Assembly (NCBI GenBank): GCA_018136815.1
Contig: CM030937.1
Location: 876,553 to 940,552 of the forward strand
Direction of reading: 5' to 3'
Length of the DNA stretch: 64,000 nucleotides
Source of the DNA: Isochrysis galbana
Lineage: Eukaryota; Haptophyta; Isochrysidales; Isochrysidaceae
Part shown: in pieces, positions 30,856 through 41,059 of the stretch
Numbering within the stretch: position 1 is the first letter of the stretch
Layout of the letters: every line of letters starts with the position of its first letter
Made by a program: the position numbers and the translations under genes
The notes under the pieces: generated by a model
Told to the model about the DNA's origin: nothing
Databases searched by the model: none
What the model saw: only the letters and a program-made list of their open reading frames with translations

Positions 30856-32844
30856 TCAGCGCGCATACATCGACTGTCGGCTGGCACCCCCGAAACGATC
30901 AAATTTGCTAGCAAAACTTGTGTTGGTAGGCTTAGCGGGGACAGGGAGCGCTTGGGCCGACCCGCTGGGACCGTCCGTATCCATGGGTTCAACCTTGCGA
31001 GCCTCACGTTCTGCGTCTAGCCAGCCCCGGACTGTCTGGAAGAGCGAGCCAGATGCACCCGAGGTGGGAGCTGTCTCTGGGGCCAACTGCGCCTTGCCAA
31101 TGTACGTAACGGTGCCTTGCTGCATCCGAATCATGTGCGTTGGCCAGTCGTCGAGGCCGTCGAATATGTGAGTTGAGTACACCACCGTGGCACCGCGGAG
31201 CTCCGTCTCCTCCCGAAGAAATTGGAGAAGCGCCTGGCGCGAGAGAACGTCCAAGTCTGTCGTGACCTCGTCGAGTAGTAGCAGCTCCGAAGGCCTGAGT
31301 AGCTTTAGGAGCAGCTGAGCACGCCGACGCTGACCGTCGGAGACCTTGTGAAGGCGCCACTCGTAATCGAGTGCGAGGAGCTGCGAGAGGCGCTCCAGCC
31401 GGGAGCGCACGAGCTTTTCGTCCATCCCATCCCGGATTAGCGCCTCGACGAGAGAATCCGCCATGAAGCCGACGGAGAAATCTGCCTGGAAGGGCACGCC
31501 CGAACCCACGCATGCGACCTGTCGCGTCCAGTCGCCGGAGAGGAGAGAGACCATAGTGTTCAGTTGGGTGTCTCCAAAAGCCTCCCGACCTAGCACCTTG
31601 AGGCTGCCATTCATCACCATGTTCTTCCCACCGATAAGTTTAAGGAGGGTGGTCTTGCCCGCGCCGTTCGCGCCGACAAGCAGGCAGCGTGTACCGCGCT
31701 CAATCCGCAAGTCGACGCCATTCAAGGCGGTGCCACGTGCGCCTGGGTAGCCCCAGTGGAGTTGGGATATCGCGACGGCAGGCGGTGCGTCACTTTGCAC
31801 GGGCGGAGCGGATGGCATGTCACCCCTCGAGCTGATCATCGACAAGAACTCGGGCGAGAGCTTGAGAAGCATACGTTGAACGGCGCAGAAAAGCATGCCC
31901 CAGCCCTTGCTTGCCTGCTCCGGTGCTATGGCGAGCTCGCTCGCGAGCTCTCCGACCGGCTTGCAGAATTCCAACTCACCCTTGTTGACGTAGGCGATGT
32001 GCGTCGGCCAGCTATCGAGGCCTGCAGCGCAGAGGTGCGAGGGTAGACAGTGAGTTGTCAGGGCTAACAGTCCGGATGATAATACGGACGCGCGCGCGTG
32101 GGAGTAATCTGCGGTGAGCCGCGTACCGTCAAAGATATGCGTGCAGTACACGATGGTCACGCCGCGTTGCTCCGATTCCTCGCGCAGGAAGCCAAGGAGG
32201 TCTTGACGGGCAAGGAGGTCGAGGTCGGTAGTGATCTCGTCCAGCAGGAGGACAGACGTCGGTTTGAGAAGCTTGCACAAAATCTGAACCCGCCTGCGCT
32301 GACCATCTGAGACGGTCGTGAGGTTCCAATCCGGGTTGACCTCGAGGAGGCTGACAAGCCGCTGCACACGCGACGGGTCAACATTGGTCGAGTGCGACTC
32401 AATCAAGCGAGAGACCTCCATCGCCTGGTAGGGTACGTTGTGACCGACAAAAGCGACTGTGTGAGTCCAGTTCCCGGTGAGCAGCGATACCTCGGTGCTG
32501 AGTGAAGTGTCGTGAAAGGCGGGACGCCCGAGCACGCGCGCCTTGTCCTTCTCAACCATATGCTTTCCTCCAACAACAGACATGAGCGTCGACTTGCCAG
32601 CCCCATTGGCACCAAGGAGGAGAGTGCGCGAGCCGGCGGGGAGCGCGAGTGACACGTCTTTTAGCTGCAGCTGATACGTTGCCTGCGTGCCCGACTCGTA
32701 CTGCCTGCGTGGCATGTCGACCGAGAGGCCACCATCATGAGTCTTCTGCGGCTCAAGGGTTTTGGCCGTAGCCGAGATGTTGCCTGCCACCTCGTAGGAG
32801 AACCAGAGCTGCTTGCATTCAATCGCCGCGTCGAACGCGCCCAT
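30856..32844 (-). CDS. Tandem CAF16/ABCI-type ATPase, soluble ABC protein
   Basis: Two exons: 32844-32127 and 32021-30856; intron 32126-32022 (105 bp, GACG|GTACGC donor, CTGCAG acceptor), 627 residues. The intron keeps frame if unspliced; removing it rebuilds THIFDGLDSWPTH, matching THIFDGLDDWPTH of the second half. Two complete nucleotide-binding domains without membrane spans: Walker A GANGAGKST (78-86) and GANGAGKTT (356-364), the signature VSDGQRRR (178-185 and 466-473) in place of LSGGQ, Walker B LLLDE (about 199-203 and 487-491), and switch histidines in CTHIFDG and STHIFDG. VSDGQRRR with TTDLD is typical of yeast CAF16 and plant ABCI19-21, which are single-domain proteins of about 300 residues. 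This is a head-to-tail fusion; halves about 45% alike by eye. The ATG 32844 start precedes ECKQLWFSYE; an upstream frame lacks ATG. Confidence 0.92.
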   Translation of the reverse strand: MGAFDAAIECKQLWFSYEVAGNISATAKTLEPQKTHDGGLSVDMPRRQYESGTQATYQLQLKDVSLALPAGSRTLLLGANGAGKSTLMSVVGGKHMVEKDKARVLGRPAFHDTSLSTEVSLLTGNWTHTVAFVGHNVPYQAMEVSRLIESHSTNVDPSRVQRLVSLLEVNPDWNLTTVSDGQRRRVQILCKLLKPTSVLLLDEITTDLDLLARQDLLGFLREESEQRGVTIVYCTHIFDGTRLTADYSHARASVLSSGLLALTTHCLPSHLCAAGLDSWPTHIAYVNKGELEFCKPVGELASELAIAPEQASKGWGMLFCAVQRMLLKLSPEFLSMISSRGDMPSAPPVQSDAPPAVAISQLHWGYPGARGTALNGVDLRIERGTRCLLVGANGAGKTTLLKLIGGKNMVMNGSLKVLGREAFGDTQLNTMVSLLSGDWTRQVACVGSGVPFQADFSVGFMADSLVEALIRDGMDEKLVRSRLERLSQLLALDYEWRLHKVSDGQRRRAQLLLKLLRPSELLLLDEVTTDLDVLSRQALLQFLREETELRGATVVYSTHIFDGLDDWPTHMIRMQQGTVTYIGKAQLAPETAPTSGASGSLFQTVRGWLDAEREARKVEPMDTDGPSGSAQALPVPAKPTNTSFASKFDRFGGASRQSMYAR

Positions 32845-33483
32845 CGTAGGTCCGGAGATGGTGAAGGAGTAGGTGGGTGGGTGAGATAGAGGGAGGCAGA
32901 GAGGAAGAGGAGAAGAGAGAAGAGCAAGGGAGGGAGCGTCACGCGCTCGCTTGGGGCCTCGCGGGAGAGTTTGAGACGGGGATAGAAGGCAGGAGGCGAG
33001 GGACACTGCCGTGACATTTCCGGATATTCATTCTTTCGCATGTCAGCGGATGCTAGATGCTCGTTTTAACTCTTTACTGCCGGGAGCGCAGCTTGCAAAT
33101 GGCTGATTCGTTTTGTACTTCTTCGTGGAGAGCGGGGAGAGAAGGGCTGCATAGGAGATATCTGCCGCACGTTCTGCGGCGAAAGAAGTGCGTGTGTGGA
33201 TGGGGGAGAGCCGCGGGGCGGGGAGTTGGGGTGGTGCCGTGGGGCGCGGGGGCGGGTGGAGCGCCCTGTGGCCCTGTGGCAAAAACACGTCGCTCGCATT
33301 GCGCATTGCCACTGCATCGTCTACTTTCAAGCAAACATGGGGCAACTAACTTTATAGTTGGTTGCCATGGAGCGCGCCGCCGCTCCCCACCTCTCTCCTT
33401 CGGGCCCCCCACCGAGGGCGCCCCCCCGGTACTCATGGAGCAGTCGCTGGCGAAGCGACCGCGTCCGCCCGCGGAGGCCGAGC

Positions 33484-34546
33484 ATTGGCTCCGGCGAGAA
33501 TTTCGAGATTTTTTTTTGAAATTTGGGTCCATCATCGAAATAAAATTTTTGACCGAAATTTGGGCCACGCGGGAGCGAAATTTGCAAGCCCGCAGCCGAA
33601 TGACGCCCGCGAGCAACCCATCATCGGCCGGCCCCTCGAGGAGGAAGCGGCCGAGATCGAGATGGGCCTTGACAGAAGACGGAAGGCGAGGACGTGGAGG
33701 GCACACCCTCTCAGGGCAGAGCCCTCGCCGGGTCCCCTAGCTCGCTCTCCTGGGGCGACAAACCACAGCCATCCCGAGCTCGACAGCATGCAAGTCTTTG
33801 CTTCTTGTCGCAACATGTAGCAGCGTATCACCATACGCCCCGTAAGATTTGTTAATACTAGATACTAGTTTTCAATTGGAACACCACCGCAGGTGCTCCA
33901 AGTTTTCAAGTATATCTCTGAAATCCCGAAGGTGGTTTCTAGAGTGGGTTGCGAGACCGGTGTGTCATGTGGCTGGGGAGCCCTCATCCTCTCGACGTCT
34001 TTGGTGACCTAGTACCCTGGATTGAAAATAAGACCAACGGCGCGACCCTTTGGCAGGTCGGCCGTGTTGGCCTCTCGACCAATAGTATGCTGCCATGAAT
34101 GAGGGGTACGTGGGAATAATGTCCAAGTTAGGGGTCGATAAAAATTATACATAAATAGACGGGAGGGGTGTAACAAAACAGGGAACCCCGAGTTGCACCT
34201 TCTTGTTGAGGCTAAGGCTAAGGCCGCCTCTAAAATCTAAAATGATGTGTATAGTGTAGTGCCAAAAAGTGCGGCGGGCCGCGCATATGTACGTAGTAAG
34301 ATGTGTGAAAGCCACGCGAGCACATACATGTGTGCGTGTAGGTCATAGGCAACCGCGTAGTCGCCTGCCGAAGTGCCGAACACACCGACCTAGGGCTAGG
34401 GACTAGGGCACCGACGCGTGCCGGCGTCCGCGGCGGCGCTCGAAGCAAATTTCGATCGAAATGACCCCCAAAATTTGGGTCAGGGCAAGCAAAAATTCGA
34501 AACGAAATTTGGGTGGGTCCGAAACGAAATTCTCGCCGGAGCCAAG
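33484..34546. mobile_element. Second TE2 transposon, 6-bp target duplication CCGAGC
   Basis: Ends match 8545-9335 (left TTGGCTCCGGCGAGAATTTC with the first base changed to A; right complement intact). Flanking hexamer CCGAGC at 33478-33483 and 34547-34552. Length 1063 bp versus 791 bp for the other copy: about 150 bp of the left and 330 bp of the right ends are shared, and the middles differ. Confidence 0.9.
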
Positions 34547-35222
34547 CCGAGCAGGCGAGTGCGATCCCGGTCGCGCCGCACGGCCCGTGGCCGTGGCCCC
34601 GGCCACACCCACCCCGCCCCCAGCCCCCAGCACAGCAGCCATGCTGGCCCACCCCATGGTGAGCAGCACGCTGTAGACTGCAACTGCTCCACAACAGATT
34701 GAGACCGCCATCCTCCCACAAGGCATGCCTTATGGCAAAGACCTCTCCCACCCTGCGGAGGGCTGCGCTGCCCCGGCAGTGCGGGCCGAGACCGGGTGGC
34801 CCTTATGGGTACATACAACCTCAACACAACAAGCAATACGTACCGCCGGGCCCCTACACAGCCGCGGTACCCCCCTCGTGCTCCGGCACGAGGGGCTGGC
34901 CCGGCACCAATCTAGACACAACCCCCATGGGAATGTGGAATGTCGCAACAGAGCAGTGCAAAAGGCACTGATCTAAGCTGGGCCCTCAAAAAGGGGGACA
35001 GGGACACCAAGGGAGACAGCATGGGAGGGACTCCCTCCAGCGACGCAAGGAGACGGGGCAACGACCGCGCCGCGAGCGCACGAGAGACGGGACTGGCTGG
35101 CATCGGTCCAAGAGGCCCAACACCACAAACGTCAACACAAACAAGGACAAGGGCCAACACAAGGCCCCAGCAGCCCAATACTCTCGGAAAGAGGCGGCAA
35201 AAACACGACCGCAGCGAGCCCA

Positions 35223-35520
35223 TTGGGCCCCGGAGTGACACGGCTGAATAAGGAACCAACCCCGCCCCTCCCCCCTCCCACCCCGGCCACTCAGGTGGCT
35301 CTGCTCGGTCTGAGGATCTTGTACCCGAAGCCCGAAGGGCAGACAGAGTTCGACATCTCCCAGCAGAAAATCATCATCACCTTCACGCCATACGGTCCAT
35401 ACGAGCGGGGCTACAAGACCAAGGACGACGACGACGAGGCCCTCAGCGCCATAGTTGCGCATCTCAACAAGTTGGAGGGAGGAGGGAGTAGACCTCGAGC
35501 CTGATTTTCTATCCAAGAGC
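35223..35520 (+). pseudogene. LINE ORF fragment (pre-RT region)
   Basis: Reads LRILYPKPEGQTEFDISQQK..TFTPYGPYERGYKTKDDDDEALSAIVAHLNKLEG, and in the next frame DLEPDFLSKSIA. The same order is seen at 59570-59943 (EALSAIVVHLNALGDADLEPDYIAKSASGPW) and 63730-63600 (-) (TVYAAIVELLLELEGVDPEPDFWARSITGPW). A +1 shift in GGAGGGAGG separates the two parts, so it is dead. Confidence 0.75.
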
Positions 35521-35569
35521 ATAGCCATGAATCACCTATACCCTTTATTCACGCTAGGCACACAAGGCA

Positions 35570-35787
35570 AACTGGACCCCAGTGTCCGGAGGGAGGGAGG
35601 AAGGAGATACAAGATACCGGAGGGAGGGAGGGAGGAGACACCGGAGGGATGGAGATACCGGAGGGAGAGAGATCCCTCCTTCTGGTACCGAATGAAAGCA
35701 AGCTCCCCCACAGCAGGGGAGGAGTGGAGAATGAATGGAGGGGGGCTCGTGCCCCCCCCCCCGAGTGAACCAAGTATAAACTTAGTT
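35570..35787 (-). mobile_element. Short hairpin-family element, palindrome at 35768-35787
   Basis: Minus-oriented AACTAAGTTTATACTTGGTT followed by a C/G-run and GCACGAGCCCCCC; the usual ATG is lost. The body contains a GGAGGGAGG/ATACCGGAGGGA array. Confidence 0.6.
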
Positions 35788-36150
35788 GTGCGCGGCGCAA
35801 ATATCAAGCCATTTTTACGAGGACGCATTACGCAAGGGCCAACGGAGTCGGCTCGCACGAGGAGAGTCTCCGCCTACCACGAGGGAGCGTAGGTCATGCG
35901 GACGTGGGACGCCAACTAGACCGTTGTAGGTTTGACGGTAGACGGGTGAAGGTAGGGAGGGGTAAATAGGGGGAAGAGGGAATGCCTTGAGTGACTTGGT
36001 GTTTCAAGGGGCACGTTGCGCCCCAAGTCGACAGCACCTATTTTGTGTCTTAAACTGCTCCAATTATGTGTGCGTTTCCTCCTTCAGATCGGCATCCATC
36101 CTTCATGCACACGACGCAGGTGTGTTGCTTTAATCACGCCTTTATCGCCA

Positions 36151-39100
36151 TCAGTGAGCGACTGAGGGCGAGAGGATCGTCGACGAGGGCTTTCCGACGC
36201 TCACCTCATACGCAACATAGTCGACCGGATTGAGATTGACGTTGACCACGATGTCCGTGAAGCCCGAATCCGCCTCGCCCAACACATGCACTGTGCCGTG
36301 GGCATGCATGGCTACATCGAGGCGATTACGACGGACTTCTACACCTCGCGGAGTGAGGTGCAGAGGGGTAACGGTGACGACGGTCCCGGGCGCGAGCCCC
36401 GTGTAGTATAACGGTAGGGAGACGGCTTCCGAAACAGGGCTACCGGTCGGGTTCAAGACTCCCATGAGAGCCCGCGCTGGAGCTGACGCATCCGGGGTGA
36501 CCAATGCGGCGATCTCGAGATCACGGAGCGAGGGCCGGCGCAGATGGAGAAGGCGAGAAAGTGCAAGCCCAGGGGCGCCGGACGGACGAGGCGCACGATG
36601 GGCCAAGAAGAAATCGGACCATTTTCGAAGTATCGATGCAATTTGTGGCGCAAGAGGATCGTCAGGCGGGAAGAGGGAGCTCGCGTGCTGATAGGGTGGT
36701 GTGCCATAAAAAAAGTACCCTGCGAGGAGAAAGTCGAGGCACTGTAGGCGGGGTGTGGTGCCGTTCGGACCACACGCGGTGATCACAGGAGGACTCGATG
36801 GTGACGACTCGTTGTTGGCCAGTAGGTTGGCGTTCATCGATGTATGGATGGCCGTCTCCTCGACCATCTTGCCCGCAGGAATGGACCCAGACGAGGGGAG
36901 GCGTGTGATGGTCGAGTCGTAATTGTATATTCGCCCAAGAGTATGGCGCTCCCACAGCGGAAGTGCTCCTAGCATGTCGTTGTCTGCGTGATTCCAACGG
37001 TTCGCACCCGACCAGATGTATGCATCCGCACCTGAACCAAGAGTAAGATGGTCGGTGGGCATTCCTTACGGTGAGATGGTTTGCGAGATAATACCCTCAT
37101 GAGCTCGCGGAACACCCTAAAATACAGCAATATTAGGTGAACCGCTGCTCGAACTTACCCGTTTGGTAAACTCCGAGCTGCTTCAAACGTATATTGAAGT
37201 CGAACGTCGCCTGCAATCCCTTCGACCAGCCCCCGAGAACACCTGTCATCCCGATGAAAGTGCGGCTTGATGAGTACGAGGAAAGCGATGAGTAATGAGC
37301 ACAGCCCAACATATCGTAGAGACTGGAGGGAATATTCCCGCCCATTTGTCTTTGCGAGCACTTTTGCTCAGTCTCTGCTACACAAGGGGATCGCGCTACA
37401 CTTCCGCAGCTTGCATTAGGCTTGGTCGTAGGCAATCAACCGGATACGGCCGGTTGGTGGGAGCCGAGAGTGCACCGGGTGGCCACGGCAAGGCGCAACG
37501 AGTTCTTTGCAAGAGTTAGGCAGTGTACAACATGTGCTGATGGCATTAGAAGCGCAATTCACCATTATGATGATGGCCGTGTGATTCGTCAGCGCATGCA
37601 ATTGCCTCATATTGTCCGTCTGTCTCGAGGCCAGTCATGCCGACCGCAGCAACAAAGCCTAGGAGGCTGTGGCGATATTCTGCATGCCTACCGCACGGAG
37701 ACAGCCAGATAATTAGCAGCTATAGTCGCACGATTAGTCAAGGAAGAAAGTCGCCTTAGGAGCCCTTTCAGAGGAAACGCTTGTCTTATGTTAGCAGGAA
37801 GAGACATGTATCCCGGCGAACGGGTGTCATTGCTCGCAGCGCTAGTCTGGGACTGGGGTGGGTGCGACGGTTTACCAATCCGTGGCAAAGCACGCAGTTG
37901 GCCCTCTGCTACCGTCGCGATTCAGCGTCTGAGCATCGAGCGGGATGGGGTCCATACCCCATCCATTGTGCTGCATTAGTGTATAGGCAGAGAGAGAAAC
38001 GTTGCGCTCGCGGCCGTAAACAACGTGAGACTTGAACCACCTGAGGACGCATTGGGATGAAGCGTGAAAACTTTTAGAGAGCAGTGCGTTGAGTTGTGCG
38101 GCTCAGCCCACCCAGGAAGTCCATTTTTGCGCCACGTACCGGCGAAATGCGGCGCTCTCTCTTTGACTTTTGCAAAGCCCACACCACCCGGCGGCGCCAA
38201 ATCCAATTATCACGAGCTCTACACCGGTCGTGGAGGCCTGGTCGATAGCGACACGAAGTGATGGAGATAGGTTTTGCGGGCCGGTGGCGTTGGGTTCGAA
38301 GCCTGACACATTATTCGCCATGAACATGATGGGCGACTCTGAGAGGTGCGGCGCTAGCTTCGAATAGCACCTGCAAAACAATGGCGATAGCGTGGTCACG
38401 CGTGGTGCTAAGAACAGCAATCCAGGGCGATGGAAAGCGCAACCTTCGGAAATAGACTTTAGGCACCCGTGATGCGCATTGTGGTTTGTGTGTTGACCGG
38501 GGAAGGTGTTCATAAAGCGTAGGCTCTCAGTCAGAATGCGAGGCGAGAAATGCATGGGTGGGAGGGGTGGGTGCTGGGCAGGATTGACATGTATGTCACC
38601 ACTTGCTAAGAGGGCTGGCACGCACTCTCTTAGTGTGAGTCCTTTGCGCTCGATGTCCGACGAGTCGTGCAAGACGAGTCTCACTGACAGCGACTCAAAT
38701 GCTGGCCCACCAGGCGTCAGCAATACGCCTGGTCCTGTTGGTCCGCCATAGACCCGTGAGTCTGTGTAGCCCACTGAGAGGCGAGTGAAGAACGTCCAGC
38801 GGGCGTGCAACTCCTTGTCCTTTGGGGCATCATAATCGGCATCGTCAAACCAGAATTGCTGCTCTCGCGTGCCTGGCACTCCGGGTATCGGGGGCACCTG
38901 CATCGGACAGGAGGGGATGCGCGAGCTGCCCAATGCTGGCACAGGATGGTTGCCATCCCCATTCTCAACGGGCCGCCACCTGTACGCGACTAGAGCCCCC
39001 ATCGCAGGCCAAGAGACCTGACAGACAAGCCGACGGCAACTCCATAATGCGGTTGCAAGCTTGCCTGGTCATCTATCGGCAACGGGTTATTGGCGTGCTG

Positions 39101-40122
39101 TGTGATGATGGACATGTGTTCGGGTGAAAAATTCGGAGCACGCAAGAGCTCATACTCAAGGGAGTCGATCTCTATGCCTGTCTTCTCTGCGTAGCCCGCC
39201 TTTCCAGTGTGCAGGTGCATGCCACTATGTATTGTGACCGGCGCTCTGATGGAGCCACCGACTAAAGGTGGCGCCTGGTGGATTTCCGTCAATCCTACGT
39301 TGCCAGAGCGCCTAAAATCGTGCACGTGCTCTGACTGTTCAGGGGCGAGATTCCAAACTTCAATCCACTTGCGGAGCACAGGAAGTCCGTCATACATCTC
39401 GTAATGTAGAGCTGCGCGAACCGATGCGAATGGGACTGGCGCACTCTTCGGCGGCCGGAAGTTGACAGTCAGGTGGAGCCTGTGCGTGGAGGGGCAAATT
39501 ATCAACAGATTGAGCTGATTTGTGAGAGTTGGCATAGGAGCAATGGCGCGCGGCCCGGCGTGCGAAATCAAAACGGTGGGGCTTGTCCTTGGACTGATGA
39601 CTCATCTGCTATTCTAGTCAGCCATTTGTGTGGGCTGGATGGCTGAGTGCGCGCTCACCCACGCGGAGGCCACGGCACGCTCGGCGCGCCGAATCGTCCT
39701 GGGGTCCACAGAAAGCTCTCTTCCGGCTCAGACGTCGAGTGGCTCACATACTGGAATGCTTCCTCATCGGCCGCCAGTTGGCTGATCCAGGCAGGGTCGA
39801 GGACCTGCGCCTGCGCGTAGATCGTGCCCGGCAGCCGCGGCGTGCCAACACACCCCCCAACGCGAAAGACGGCGAGCTGTCCATCGTAGGCACCTCCGCG
39901 CGCGCGCAGGCTCATGTTCGCTTCCGGCGAGAGGGCGCGCAGGAAGGTGCGAGCGGTGTATCTGCGTGAACCTCGGAGGTCGATGGTGCAGAAGGCGGAG
40001 GATCGCAGCAGGAAGTGGCGCTCGATGAGCCCATTGGAAAGAATTAGCCCGTCGGTGGTCGAATGCAGCGCCGTCGGCTCGAGGTGAGGGTGGATCAGCC
40101 AGTCGGTCGACTGGGAGGGCAT
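36151..40122 (-). CDS. Multi-exon GH36-like (alpha-galactosidase-like) hydrolase
   Basis: First exon 40122-39660 (ATG), intron 39659-39480 (180 bp, GTGAGC donor, CGCACAG acceptor), exon from 39479; this rebuilds PPRG-LHLTVNFRP and then LHYEMYDGLPVLRKWIEVWN. Internal exons lie about 38910-38500 (FWFDDADYDAP..., SVRLVLHDSSDIERKGLTLREC) and 38345-38200 (IDQASTTGVELVIIGFGA). An exon ending at 37159 (RLKQLGVYQTG, GTAAGT donor) joins after a 127-bp intron to the last exon 37031-36151, giving QTGADAYIWSGANRWNHADND...LPLWERHTLGRIYNYDSTITRLPS. These motifs agree with GH36-clan enzymes acting on alpha-galactosides or related sugars: an N-terminal beta domain, then a barrel. The middle exons between 38200 and 37160 remain unresolved, the catalytic aspartates could not be placed, and one junction (DDQ|GCAAGC) may use a GC donor. 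No clear signal peptide at MPSQSTDW. Confidence 0.6.
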
Positions 40123-40202
40123 TCAGGAGCGGAAGGTTGGGGGGGCGGGGCGGGGGGGGAGCAGGCAGAGAGAGAGGGAGGGAGAGAGAGAGGGAGAGAG
40201 AG

Positions 40203-40207
40203 CGAGA

Positions 40208-40272
<65 letters not shown>
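40203..40272. repeat. GA dinucleotide microsatellite
   Basis: About 30 GA units in the 5' flank of the hydrolase gene. Confidence 0.95.
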
Positions 40273-41059
40273 GACAAGAGGAGGGAACGAAGGAGGGGAG
40301 CAGAGGAGACGGGAGGAGAGGCCGACGGCCGGCCGGTCGAGAGCGGGGGGGTAGGGGGGCGGAAAAGGACAGATAAACGAGGGGAGAGGGTTTCCTTTGA
40401 TATCCTCGGAGGTCTCCTCGCGGGACGGTCGGAGAGAGGTCGCGTCGTCGGCTGGCGGGGCTCTCTCTCTCTCTGATTGCGGGGGGAGAGAAGAGGAGGA
40501 GGATGTTTAAACATAAGTCGTGTTTTATTGTAGATACCTCCGTCCTACCCTGAGTGCGGCAACGTCGTCCTGGTCTAGAGTCACTGTATCGCCGTCACGA
40601 GCGCTAGACGCACGATGTCACCTTTGATCTACACACTGCTGCTATCTATTCACGGACCACCATATGGGTGGATGGTGGATCAAACGGAGGAGGAAGGTGG
40701 AGGATGGAGGAGGGAAGGATAAGGATAAGAATGTCCTTGCTGTCCTCCCGTTAAAAAAATCTTCTTAAAATTCACCGCTACACGTGCAGGGTGAGGCAGT
40801 GTGCTTGTGGACCTCCCTTCTACCCACCTTTACCCCTAACAACCCCCTCCCCCTTCCCCAGTTCCCTCTTTAGCGGAGAGCTGGTTCCGGGGAGGCCGCG
40901 CGCACGCGCGCACTGCCTCGGCCAGAAGTTGGAGCGGAGGGGGCGGGAGACTGTGGTTTCATCCCGCGTCCGGGCTTGGCTAGTTTATAACTCACTTGTG
41001 TCTTATAAGATCCTTAGTGTTTTCCGTCAATTTCTTTCATTCGCGGTTCACCCATCTTA

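Larger units (their letters stand above)
33343..35520 (+). mobile_element. Hairpin LINE copy, interrupted by transposon TE2
   Basis: Palindrome CAACTAACTTTATAGTTG (33343-33360), TTGCC... then ATGGAGCGCGCCGCC at 33367. The TE2 insertion at 33484-34546 splits it; after removal the frame reads through SGRPRRPS-R/AGECDPG. Downstream the block GAGACCGGGTGGCCCTTATG (34786) recurs at the window end (63981-64000 on the other strand), and a LINE reading frame lies at 35223-35504. Sequence similarity to other copies stops near 35520. Confidence 0.75.

Noticed and set aside
32022-32126. 35-residue insert in the first ABC domain
   Set aside because: It is bounded by GTACGC and CTGCAG and is absent from the second half; treated as an intron.
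36420-36470. GGGTTCAAGACTCCC, similar to a tRNA T-arm (B box)
   Set aside because: No acceptor stem or A box around it, and it is inside a conserved exon of the GH36-like gene.
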